A DNA stretch of 64,000 bases from Streptomyces novaecaesareae (GTDB lineage: Bacteria; Actinomycetota; Actinomycetes; Streptomycetales; Streptomycetaceae): positions 1 through 64,000 of the forward strand of contig NZ_JNWQ01000004.1 in NCBI RefSeq assembly GCF_000716875.1, written 5' to 3'. The stretch's first letter is position 1, and every line of letters begins with the position of its first letter. Below the pieces are notes generated by a model that searched no databases, had not been told where the DNA came from, and worked only from the letters and a program-made list of their open reading frames with translations. The translations under genes were made by a program, and so were the position numbers. Below are positions 30,935 through 39,069 of this stretch, one piece after another.

Positions 30935-31924
30935 ATGTCCCTACCCCGTCGCGCCCTCGTGACCGCGGCCGCCGCGCTCGCCGCCGCCCTCACCCTGGCC
31001 GGCTGCGGCAGCGGTGCCACGGGCGCCGCGGCGGAACTCGCCCCCGGCAAGGGCAGCACCGCGCCGGACGGCACGGTGGTGAACCTGTCGCCGAAGCAGA
31101 ACCGGGTCGCCACGCCCAAAGTCGACGCGATCGCCGCGCTGGTCCCGGAGGAGATCAGGAAGCGCGGGACGCTGACCGTCGTCGACTCCCTCGGCACCAC
31201 CCCGCCGCTGGACTTCTACGCGAACGACGACCGGACCGTCATCGGCGTCGAGCCGGACCTCGCCTCCCTGGTCGGCAACGTGCTCGGCCTCAAGGTCGAG
31301 TTCACCCCGGTGTCCTGGGAGAACATCTTCGTCGGCCTGGACAGCGGCAAGTACGACGTGGGCTTCTCCAACATCACCGTCACCGAGGCGCGCAAGGAGA
31401 AGTACGACTTCGCCACCTACCGGCTGGACATCCTCGGCTTCGAGGCCAAGAAGGGCAGCGGCCTCAAGGTCACCGGCGCCAAGGACCTCGCGGGCCGGAG
31501 CGTCGGCGTCTCCAGCGGCACCAACCAGGAGAAGCTGCTGCTCTCGTGGAGCGAGGAGAACGTCCGCAACGGCCTCAAGTCGATCGACATCAAGTACTTC
31601 CAGGGCACCGAGTTCTACCTGGCGCTCTCCTCCGGCCGGATCGACGCCTACGTCGGCCCCAACCCGAGCCTCGCCTTCCACGTCGCGCAGAGCGGCGAGA
31701 CCGAGATCGTGGGCACCTACTCGGGCGGCGGCGCGGACGTCCTCGGCAAGATCGCGGCGACCACCAGGAAGGACAACGGGCTGGTCGGGGCACTCAACGG
31801 GGCGCTCGCAGAGGTGATCAGGAACGGCATGTACGGGCAGGTGCTCAAGCGCTGGGGCCTGGACAACGAGGCCGTCCCCACCTCCGAGGTCAACCCGCCC
31901 GGGCTGCCCAAGCCCAAGCCGTAG
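30935..31924 (+). CDS. Second ABC substrate-binding lipoprotein
   Basis: This 329-residue lipoprotein starts at ATG 30935, preceded by GCAGGAG. The lipobox is LTLAGC. The SBP_bac_3 features are VPEEIRKRGTLTVVDS, TVIGVEPDLASLVGNVLG and YDVGFSNITVTEARKEKYDFA. It differs clearly from the first binding protein and lacks its two internal cysteines, so it probably widens the ligand range. It is 66 bases after the ATPase, in the same operon. The C-terminus, LPKPKP, and the stop codon (31922-31924) run directly into the 36-base hexamer repeat. Confidence 0.92.
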   Translation: MSLPRRALVTAAAALAAALTLAGCGSGATGAAAELAPGKGSTAPDGTVVNLSPKQNRVATPKVDAIAALVPEEIRKRGTLTVVDSLGTTPPLDFYANDDRTVIGVEPDLASLVGNVLGLKVEFTPVSWENIFVGLDSGKYDVGFSNITVTEARKEKYDFATYRLDILGFEAKKGSGLKVTGAKDLAGRSVGVSSGTNQEKLLLSWSEENVRNGLKSIDIKYFQGTEFYLALSSGRIDAYVGPNPSLAFHVAQSGETEIVGTYSGGGADVLGKIAATTRKDNGLVGALNGALAEVIRNGMYGQVLKRWGLDNEAVPTSEVNPPGLPKPKP

Positions 31925-32007
31925 CCGTGGCCGTAGCCCAAGCCGTAGCTGGAGCCGTAGCCGTGGCCGTAGCCCAAGCCGTAGCTGGAGCCGTAGCCGT
32001 GGCGAAC
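31918..32007. repeat. 36-base tandem repeat built of GCCGTA-like hexamers, 2.4 copies
   Basis: The unit of six hexamers is GCCGTA, GCCGTG, GCCGTA, GCCCAA, GCCGTA, GCTGGA. It occurs identically at 31918-31953 and 31954-31989. A third partial copy (GCCGTA, GCCGTG, then GCGAAC) runs to 32007. The stop codon of the second binding-protein gene lies in the first two hexamers, just as at the 24451 array. Confidence 0.95.
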
Positions 32008-32114
32008 CCCGGAACATCCGGCCCGGGCCCGTTCACCCGTTCGTCCCCGGCCGCCGCTAAGGTGACCCCTCCGACGGCGAACGCCGGGCGGGCGCGGTCG
32101 AGTTGGGGGACGGC

Positions 32115-33317
32115 ATGGAGAAGGGCGACGTGCTCGGCGGTCGCTTCCGGCTGGAGGAACGGCTGGGCAGGGGCGGCTTCGGCGTGGTCTGGCGGGCGAC
32201 GGACCTGGAGATGCGCCGGCAGGTCGCGGTCAAGATCCTGCTCGCCGAGCACGCCACCGACCGGGAAGCGGTCAGCCGGTTCGTCCGCGAGGCCGAGACG
32301 GCCGGCGGCCTCAGCAACCCGCACATCGTGACCGTGTACGACTACGGGCGGACGGCCGTCGGCTCCGGCGAGATCCCGTACCTGGTGATGGAGCTGGTCC
32401 GCGGCCGGGCGCTGTCCGAGGTGCTCAGGGGCGGCCTGCCGGACCACGCCAAGGCGCTGCGCTGGATGCGCCACGTGTGCAAGGCGCTGGACGCCGCGCA
32501 CCGCTCGGGCATCGTCCACCGGGACATCAAGCCCGAGAACGTGATGATCACGGACGAGGGGGAGCGGGCCAAGGTCCTGGACTTCGGCATCGCCCGACTG
32601 GTCACCCAGACCGTCCGGCTCACCTCCACCGGCAACGTGGTCGGCACCGTCCCCTACCTGGCGCCCGAGTGCTGGTCCGGCGGCACGGTGGACGGCCGGG
32701 CCGACCTCTACGCGCTCGGCGTCATGCTGTACGAGGTCTGCACCGGCGGGCGCCCGTTCCGCGCGGCCTCGGTCGCCGAGTACATCCGCAAGCACCTGGA
32801 CGAGGTCCCGGCCCGGGTCCGCAGCAAGGACCCGGCGCTGGCCGAGCTGGTCGCCGGGCTGCTCGCCAAGTCGCCCGAGGACCGGCCGACCGACGCCGCC
32901 GAGGTGCTGGAGCGGCTGCGCGCGGTCCGGCCGGGGATGCTCCGCCCGGACGACCCCAGCCCGGAGCAGCTGCGCCGGCGGGCCGACCGGGCCTGGCAGC
33001 ACGGCGCGGCGGGCGAGCCGGCGGAGGCGGTGGAGATCCTCACCGCGCTCGTCCCCGACTTCGCCCGGATCTGCGGCCCGGCCGACCCGCGCACCCTGCG
33101 CACCTGCCACGACCTGGCCCTCTGGCTGGCCCGGGACGGCAGCCCGGGCACGGCCGTCGCCCTGCTGGACGAGCTGACGCAGACGCCGGGCGCCGCCCGG
33201 GAGGCCCGGGCGGACGCGCGGCGCGACCTCGCGCACTGGCAGCGGGAGGTCGCCAGGCTCGGCCCGGGCCGGCCGCGCGCACTGAGCCTGGCGGTGCTGC
33301 TCGGCGTCGGCGGATAG
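32115..33317 (+). CDS. Ser/Thr protein kinase with short TPR-like tail
   Basis: This 400-residue soluble kinase starts at ATG 32115 after GGGGGA; the frame can be extended to a TTG at 32103. The kinase domain has GRGGFGVVW, VAVKILL, HRDIKPEN with catalytic Asp137, VLDFGIA and YLAPE. Its first 230 residues align with the kinase at 22553 almost without gaps, marking the two as paralogs. The tail (about 290-380) has helix pairs like PAEAVEILTALVPDF that match part of the TPR-like region of the larger kinase. The Pro/Ala linker and the C-terminal immunity-like domain are missing. It directly follows the transporter cassette and its repeat. Confidence 0.9.
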   Translation: MEKGDVLGGRFRLEERLGRGGFGVVWRATDLEMRRQVAVKILLAEHATDREAVSRFVREAETAGGLSNPHIVTVYDYGRTAVGSGEIPYLVMELVRGRALSEVLRGGLPDHAKALRWMRHVCKALDAAHRSGIVHRDIKPENVMITDEGERAKVLDFGIARLVTQTVRLTSTGNVVGTVPYLAPECWSGGTVDGRADLYALGVMLYEVCTGGRPFRAASVAEYIRKHLDEVPARVRSKDPALAELVAGLLAKSPEDRPTDAAEVLERLRAVRPGMLRPDDPSPEQLRRRADRAWQHGAAGEPAEAVEILTALVPDFARICGPADPRTLRTCHDLALWLARDGSPGTAVALLDELTQTPGAAREARADARRDLAHWQREVARLGPGRPRALSLAVLLGVGG

Positions 33318-33517
33318 GGCGCGCCTGACGGTTCCCGCCGGGTGTCAACCGTGCAGCCACCCGATCCGGGCCCCTGGCCGGGCCGGGAATCGGGAGGATT
33401 TCGCCCATCGGGACGGTCTGGTCCGCCGCCCCGGGGCGTTGGTATACCTCGTTGCCGGACGCGGGAGCGGTGTCCGTGCCGCCCCGTGAGCTGCGACGAA
33501 AGGCTGGTGAAGGATCG

Positions 33518-34369
33518 ATGAAGCTCCTGCGCGTCGGACCCCCGGGCGCCGAGCGCCCGGTCGTCCTGGGTGAGGACGGCACCGCGTACGACCTCTCCGG
33601 GCGGTCCCGCGACCTCGACGGGGACTTCCTGGCCGGGCTGGACCCGGCCGCGCTGGCCCGGGAGGTGGCCGCCGGCGTCCTGCCGGTGGTGGACCTGGCC
33701 GGGCAGCGGGTGGGCGCGCCGGTGGCCCGCCCGGGCAAGGTGGTCGGCATCGGGCTCAACTACCGCGACCACGCGGCCGAGGCCGGGGCGGCGATCCCGG
33801 CCGAGCCGGTGATCTTCCTCAAGCCGAGCAGCACCGTGGTCGGCCCGTACGACGAGGTGCTGGTGCCGCGCGGCGGCGAGAAGACCGACTACGAGGCCGA
33901 GCTGGCCGTGGTGATCGGCCGCACCGCCCGCTACCTGGACGGGCCCGAGCAGGCCGCCGCGGTGATCGCCGGCTACACGATCGCCAACGACGTCACCGAG
34001 CGGGCCTTCCAGTTCGAGCGCGGCGGCCAGTGGGACAAGGGCAAGTCGGCGGAGACCTTCACCCCGCTCGGGCCCTGGCTGGTCACCGCCGACGAGGTGG
34101 CGGACCCGCAGGCCCTGTCGCTGCGGCTCTGGGTCAACGGCGACCAGCGGCAGCACGGCAGCACCGCGGAGATGATCTTCCCGGTGCTCGAACTGGTCCG
34201 CTACGCCAGCCAGTTCATGGTGCTGGAGCCGGGCGACGTGATCGTCACCGGCACCCCGGCCGGGGTCACCCTGGGCCGCCCCGGCACGCCGTACCTCGCC
34301 CCCGGCGACGTCGTCGAGATCGAGATCGACGGCCTCGGCCGCCAGCGCCAGGTGCTCGGCAAGGCGTAG
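33518..34369 (+). CDS. Fumarylacetoacetate hydrolase family protein
   Basis: This 283-residue enzyme starts at ATG 33518 with GAAGGA upstream; a 22-codon extension to 33452 lacks support. The FAH/HpaG catalytic fold is shown by KVVGIGLNYRDHAAEAG, the metal-ligand region DYEAELAVVIG and NDVTERAFQ. The second half holds TGTPAGVTLGRP. The family hydrolyses or isomerises 2-oxo acids such as fumarylpyruvate or oxaloacetate, and the specific substrate cannot be told here. It stands alone, convergent with a TetR gene. A TATACC -10-like element lies about 75 bases upstream. Confidence 0.9.
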   Translation: MKLLRVGPPGAERPVVLGEDGTAYDLSGRSRDLDGDFLAGLDPAALAREVAAGVLPVVDLAGQRVGAPVARPGKVVGIGLNYRDHAAEAGAAIPAEPVIFLKPSSTVVGPYDEVLVPRGGEKTDYEAELAVVIGRTARYLDGPEQAAAVIAGYTIANDVTERAFQFERGGQWDKGKSAETFTPLGPWLVTADEVADPQALSLRLWVNGDQRQHGSTAEMIFPVLELVRYASQFMVLEPGDVIVTGTPAGVTLGRPGTPYLAPGDVVEIEIDGLGRQRQVLGKA

Positions 34370-34381
34370 GCCGCGCGGAGC

Positions 34382-34406
34382 CCCGACCCTTGGCACGGGG
34401 GTCGGG
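34382..34406. terminator. Convergent terminator
   Basis: CCCGACCC (34382-34389) pairs with GGGTCGGG (34399-34406). It lies between the FAA hydrolase stop and the convergent TetR gene. Confidence 0.55.
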
Positions 34407-34438
34407 CCCCAGAGCCCTCGTCGGGCCCCAGAGCCCTC
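34401..34438. repeat. Perfect 19-base tandem duplication
   Basis: GTCGGGCCCCAGAGCCCTC occurs at 34401-34419 and again at 34420-34438. The second copy includes two bases of the TetR stop codon (34437-34439). Confidence 0.9.
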
Positions 34439-35192
34439 AGTGCGCCGCCAGCACCGCGCGCAGCCGCTCCGCCCGTGGAGCCTCCGGCCCCTCCAGCGCG
34501 AGCAGCCCGGCCAGCACCTGCGCCGTCTGCGGGTCGTGCAGGGCCGTCGCCGCCGCCATCGCGGTGAACTGGTCCACCAGCCAGTCGCGCAGCTCGGCCA
34601 CCGGCAGCGTCCGCCCCTCGTCCAGCCAGCTCAGCGACGCGCCCTCGACCACCGCGATCCACGAGCGCACCAGCAGCGTCAGCCGCGGCCCGGCCTCCCG
34701 CACGCCCAGGTGGCGCAGTGTCCGCCGCAGCGCCGCCCGTCGGACGTCGTCCACGATCGCCGAGGTGCGGGCCGTCTCCACCACCGAACCGCCGCGCAGC
34801 AGCGCCGAGTAGCCCGCGTCGTGCTCGGCCACGAACGCGAAGTAGCCGTCCAGCACGGCCGCCAGCTGCTCGGACGGCGTCCCGGCCAGCGGCACGGCGA
34901 AGCGGCTGGTCAGCTCCTCGGCGGCGGTGCGCAGCGCGGCCTCGTACAACTGCTGCTTGCCGCCCGCGAAGTAGCGGTAGACCAGCGGGCGGGAGGCCCC
35001 GGCGGCCTCGGCGACGTCGTCCAGGCTCACCTCCTCGGGCGGCCGGGAGGCGAACAGCTCCAGGGCGACCGCGATCAGCTGCTCGCGCCGCTGCTGGACC
35101 GGCAGCCGCCGGTAGCCGGTGCGGCGCGGGCGCAGGTCGGGTACGGCCGGGGCGGGCACCTGATCGGCTGCCGGGGTGGGGCGGGCGTCCAT
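34437..35192 (-). CDS. TetR family transcriptional regulator
   Basis: This 251-residue repressor-type protein is assigned to ATG 35192 (MDARPTPAADQV); no strong ribosome-binding site is visible. The N-terminal TetR helix-turn-helix lies at about residues 35-80 (REQLIAVALELFAS, VSLDDVAEAAGASRPLVYRYF). The helical ligand-binding domain contains DGYFAFVAEHDAGYSALLRGG. Divergent transcription from the DUF885 gene (35333) places both starts 140 bases apart. I see no clear palindrome there, so the target is unknown. Confidence 0.9.
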   Translation of the reverse strand: MDARPTPAADQVPAPAVPDLRPRRTGYRRLPVQQRREQLIAVALELFASRPPEEVSLDDVAEAAGASRPLVYRYFAGGKQQLYEAALRTAAEELTSRFAVPLAGTPSEQLAAVLDGYFAFVAEHDAGYSALLRGGSVVETARTSAIVDDVRRAALRRTLRHLGVREAGPRLTLLVRSWIAVVEGASLSWLDEGRTLPVAELRDWLVDQFTAMAAATALHDPQTAQVLAGLLALEGPEAPRAERLRAVLAAH

Positions 35193-35332
35193 GGCGGCAG
35201 CGTAATGGGTGCCGGACGGAACGGATCCTGTCGCGGCCGAACGGATTTTCGCGGGTCGGCGCGGGTGCGGGGGGCGCGGACCGGGGGCGGCAAAGGGGTT
35301 GCAAACCGGCCGTGCCACGAAATGATGTCCGG

Positions 35333-37039
35333 ATGGTTGAAGAACTGATCACCGCCGACGGCAGCACCCCGCGCCGCATCGCCGACGGTTACGTCCGCGC
35401 GCTCGCCGAACTCGACCCGCTGACCGCGGTCTACCTCGGCCTCAACCCCGAGGACGACCGGCTGCCCGACCTCTCCCCGGCCGGTGCCCAGGCGATCGCC
35501 GACCTCGCCCGCCGCACCCTGGCGCAGCTCGACGAGGCCGAGCGGGCCGGCGCCGCCGACGACGAGGCCGAGCGCCGCTGCGCCCGGCTGCTGCGCGAGC
35601 GGCTGACCGCCGAACTCGCCGTCCACGAGGCGGGGGAGCACCTGCGCGCGGTGCGCAACCTGGCCTCCCCGGTGCACGACCTGCGGGAGTCCTTCACCCT
35701 GATGGCCACCGGCACCGAGGCCGAGTGGCAGGTGGTCGGCCGCCGGCTGGCGAAGGTCCCGGTCGCGCTGGAGCAGTACCGGCAGACCCTGGCCGCGGGC
35801 ATCGAGCGCGGCCTGCTGGCCGGTCCGCGCCAGGTGACCACGGTGGTGGGGCAGATCGCCGAGTGGCTGGAGGGGGAGGTTCCGGGCGGCTGGTTCGGGC
35901 AGTTCGTCCAGGACGCGCCGCAGGCCCTGCACGCCGAGCTGTCCGGGCACGCGGTGGCCGCCACCGAGGCGCTGGCCGCCCTGCGCGACTGGCTGCGCGA
36001 CGTGTACGGCCCGGCCGCGGCCGGCACCCCCGACGCGGTGGGCCGTGAGCGCTACCGCCGGTGGGTGCGCTACTGGTCCGGCGCCGACCTGGACCTGGAC
36101 GAGGCGTACGCCTGGGGCTGGACCGAGTTCCACGACCTGCTCGCCCAGATGCGGGCCGAGGCCGAGAAGGTCCTCCCGGGCGCCGACCCGATGGCGGCGA
36201 TGGCCTGGCTGGGCACCGACGGCCCCGCCGTCGAGGGCGCCGAGGGCATCCGGGAGCACCTGCAGGGCCTGATGGACCAGGCGATCAGCGACCTCCAGGG
36301 CACCCACTTCGACCTGGCCGAGCCGGTCACCCGGGTCGAGTCGAAGATCGCCCCGGCGGGCAGTGCCGCCGCGCCGTACTACACCCCGCCGTCGCTGGAC
36401 TTCAACCGTCCCGGGCGGACCTGGCTGCCGCTGCTGGGCCGGGAGCGCTTCCCGCTCTGGGACCTCGTCTCGATCTGGTACCACGAGGGCGTCCCGGGCC
36501 ACCACCTGCAGCTCGCGCAGTGGAACTACGTCGCCGACCGGCTCTCCACCTACCAGGTGAGCCTCGGCGGGGTCAGCGCCAACCTGGAGGGCTGGGCGCT
36601 GTACGCCGAGCGCCTGATGGACGAGCTGGGCTACCTCACCGACCCGGGCCACCGCCTCGGCTACCTCAACGCGCAGATGATGCGGGCGCTGCGGGTCATC
36701 GTCGACATCGGCATGCACGCGGGCCTGGAGTTCCCGGCGGACTCCCCGTACAAGCCGGGCGAGCCGGTCAGCCCGGAGCACGCCCGCGAGTTCTTCGGGC
36801 AGTACTGCGGCCTGAGCGACGACTTCCTGGACAGCGAGCTGGTCCGCTACCTGGGCATGCCCGGCCAGGCGATCGGCTACAAGCTCGGCGAGCGCGCCTG
36901 GCTGCGCGGCCGGGCGGCGGCGCGGGCGGCGCACGAGGCGCGCGGCGAGGAGTTCGACCTCAAGGCCTGGCACATGGCGGCGCTCTCGCAGGGCTCGCTG
37001 GGGCTGGACGACCTGGTCGAGGAGCTGTCGGCGCTGTAG
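35333..37039 (+). CDS. DUF885 family (putative metallopeptidase-like) protein
   Basis: This 568-residue protein starts at ATG 35333 (MVEELITADGSTPRR) with only a weak ribosome-binding site. DUF885 members are predicted zinc-dependent peptidases or amidases. The metal motif HExxxGHH is present in SIWYHEGVPGHHLQLAQ, and a downstream glutamate region (EGWALYAERLMDELG) supplies the likely third ligand. There is no signal peptide, so it acts in the cytoplasm. The length is typical. It ends with a strong terminator and is transcribed alone. Confidence 0.9.
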   Translation: MVEELITADGSTPRRIADGYVRALAELDPLTAVYLGLNPEDDRLPDLSPAGAQAIADLARRTLAQLDEAERAGAADDEAERRCARLLRERLTAELAVHEAGEHLRAVRNLASPVHDLRESFTLMATGTEAEWQVVGRRLAKVPVALEQYRQTLAAGIERGLLAGPRQVTTVVGQIAEWLEGEVPGGWFGQFVQDAPQALHAELSGHAVAATEALAALRDWLRDVYGPAAAGTPDAVGRERYRRWVRYWSGADLDLDEAYAWGWTEFHDLLAQMRAEAEKVLPGADPMAAMAWLGTDGPAVEGAEGIREHLQGLMDQAISDLQGTHFDLAEPVTRVESKIAPAGSAAAPYYTPPSLDFNRPGRTWLPLLGRERFPLWDLVSIWYHEGVPGHHLQLAQWNYVADRLSTYQVSLGGVSANLEGWALYAERLMDELGYLTDPGHRLGYLNAQMMRALRVIVDIGMHAGLEFPADSPYKPGEPVSPEHAREFFGQYCGLSDDFLDSELVRYLGMPGQAIGYKLGERAWLRGRAAARAAHEARGEEFDLKAWHMAALSQGSLGLDDLVEELSAL

Positions 37040-37050
37040 TCCGTCGTACG

Positions 37051-37101
37051 GAACCAGGGTCCTGGGGGCTCGTCCCGAAGTCCCAGGACCCTGGTTCTTT
37101 T
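37051..37101 (+). terminator. Rho-independent terminator
   Basis: GAACCAGGGTCCTGGG (37051-37066) pairs perfectly over 16 bases with its complement at 37082-37097. A TTTT follows. It is the clearest canonical terminator of the window, 12 bases after the DUF885 stop. Confidence 0.9.
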
Positions 37102-37211
37102 GTCCCGAGAGTCCGATTTGGCGAGGATTTTCCTTGCGATTCCGTCGGGCCGGGGTAAAGGCTGGAAGGCGACTGCGTGACCTCTCCGCCCCACTCCGGA
37201 AGGCTCGACCA

Positions 37212-38834
37212 GTGTCTGTGCAAACCGCCACCGGTCATGAGGACGCGGACCGTCGCCGCTGGTGGGCGCTGGCGGTCATCGCCATCGCCCAGCTCATGAT
37301 CGTCCTCGACATCACCATCGTGAACATCGCCCTGCCGTCGGCCCAGAAGGACCTGGGCATCTCCGACGCCAACCGGCAATGGGTGATCACCGCCTACACG
37401 CTCGCCTTCGGCGGCCTGCTGCTGCTCGGCGGACGGCTGGGCGACCTCTTCGGCCGAAAGCGGGTCTTCACCATCGGCCTGCTGGGCTTCGCCCTCGCCT
37501 CCGCCATCGGCGGCGCGGCGGCCTCGCCGGCCATGCTGTTCGGCGCCCGTGCCCTGCAAGGAGCCTTCGGCGCGCTGCTCGCGCCCTCGGCGCTGGGACT
37601 GCTGTCGACGACCTTCAGCAACCCCAAGGAACGCAGTACGGCCTTCGGCATCTTCGGTGCGATCGCCGGCAGCGGCGCCGCGATCGGCTTCATCACCGGC
37701 GGCCTGCTCACCGAGTACCTGAACTGGCGCTGGTGCCTGTTCGTCAACACCCCGATCGCCGTCGGCGCGGCCTTCGCCGCCTCCTACGTGCTCTCCCGCG
37801 ACCACATCGCCAAGGGGCGCCGGGTCAGACTGGACCTGCCGGGTGCACTGCTCGGCTGCAGCGGGCTGCTCGCCGTCGTCTTCGGCACCTCCGAGGCCGT
37901 GACCCGGGGCTGGGTCGACTGGCTGGTGCTGGGCTCGCTGGGGCTCGGCGTCCTGCTGCTGGCGCTCTTCGTCCTGGTCGAGAAGCGAACCGACCACGCG
38001 CTTCTCCCGCTGCACATCGTCGGTGAGCGCAACCGCGGCGGCGCCGCGCTCTCGGTGGGCCTGGCCATGGTCGGCATGTTCGGCCTGTTCCTGTTCCTCA
38101 CCTACTACCTGCAGGTGATCAAGCACTTCTCGCCGGTGATGTCCGGGGTCTCCTTCCTGCCGATGACCGCCGCGATCGTCACCAGTTCGACGGGCTTCGC
38201 GGCACGGCTGATGACCAGGGTGCCGTCCCGCAACCTGATCGCCCCCGGCCTGCTGCTCGCCGCGGGCGGCATGGCCTGGCTGACCCAGATGAAGGTGGAC
38301 AGCCCGTGGGCGGCCATGGTGCTGCCCGCCCAGCTGCTGCTCGGCTTCGGCATGGGCATGGTGTTCATGCCGTCGATGAGCCTGGCCACCCTCGGGGTCG
38401 CCCCGAACGAGGCCGGCGCCGCCTCGGCCACCATCAACTCGGCCCAGCAGGTGGGTGGTTCGTTCGGTACGGCGCTGCTGAACACGATCGCGGCCAGCGC
38501 CACCGCGACCTACCTGTCCGCCCGGATCGCCGCCGACCCGCTGGTGCGGGCGAAGGGCGCGGTGCACGGGTACGCGGTCGCCACCTGGGTGGCGATGGGG
38601 GTGCTGATCCTCGCCGCACTGGTCGCGTTCCTGATGATCAACCATCGTCCGGAGCCCGGTGAGGCCGCCGCCGTCGAGGGCGGCGCCGAAGCCGCCGCGA
38701 CAGCCTCCACCGTCCGGGCCGTGGACGGCCGGCCGAGCCCGCGGGCCGCCGCCATGGCCGACGTCAAGGCCAACGTCCGGGCGGGCGGCGAGGTTCGCAC
38801 GGAAGCGGGGGCGGAGCAGCCACCGGCCGATTGA
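37212..38834 (+). CDS. DHA2-type MFS exporter (14 TM)
   Basis: This 540-residue proton-linked multidrug exporter is assigned to GTG 37212 with GGAAGG eight bases before it; a TTG at 37134 is possible but would overlap promoter space. Helix one has IVLDITIVNIALPS, motif A is GRLGDLFGRKRVFTIG, and motif C is GAIAGSGAAIGFITGG. About 14 helices end near residue 480, followed by a charged and Ala-rich cytoplasmic tail of about 60 residues. Unlike the exporter at 14906, no regulator gene is next to it. Substrate unknown. Confidence 0.93.
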   Translation: MSVQTATGHEDADRRRWWALAVIAIAQLMIVLDITIVNIALPSAQKDLGISDANRQWVITAYTLAFGGLLLLGGRLGDLFGRKRVFTIGLLGFALASAIGGAAASPAMLFGARALQGAFGALLAPSALGLLSTTFSNPKERSTAFGIFGAIAGSGAAIGFITGGLLTEYLNWRWCLFVNTPIAVGAAFAASYVLSRDHIAKGRRVRLDLPGALLGCSGLLAVVFGTSEAVTRGWVDWLVLGSLGLGVLLLALFVLVEKRTDHALLPLHIVGERNRGGAALSVGLAMVGMFGLFLFLTYYLQVIKHFSPVMSGVSFLPMTAAIVTSSTGFAARLMTRVPSRNLIAPGLLLAAGGMAWLTQMKVDSPWAAMVLPAQLLLGFGMGMVFMPSMSLATLGVAPNEAGAASATINSAQQVGGSFGTALLNTIAASATATYLSARIAADPLVRAKGAVHGYAVATWVAMGVLILAALVAFLMINHRPEPGEAAAVEGGAEAAATASTVRAVDGRPSPRAAAMADVKANVRAGGEVRTEAGAEQPPAD

Positions 38835-39069
38835 AACCCGCAGCAAGGTCCTGCAGTCAACCTCCGGCGCCTGCTTGACTCCTGGCCACCGTCCAGGGAT
38901 CAAGGAGGCGCCGTCGTGCTGCCCGAGACCACGCCCACTGAGGCCCGAGGGGCGCCTGGGTGACGGAATTCTCATCGTCCTCCAAGCCTTCGGTAACGAC
39001 CTTTCCAGGCGGAGGCGTCATAGTCGTTTGACCGAACGCCGCCACCGAACCCGGGCAGGAGAGACAGGC

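Noticed and set aside
31717..31977. Minus-strand frame encoding Gly-Tyr-Gly-His repeats across the 36-base repeat
   Set aside because: The pattern is only the translation of the hexamer repeat. It lies antisense to the binding-protein gene and no ribosome-binding site is seen.
38659..39069. N-terminal extension of the trypsin-like protease frame
   Set aside because: It overlaps the preceding exporter gene. The ATG at 39070 has a strong ribosome-binding site and starts a signal peptide.
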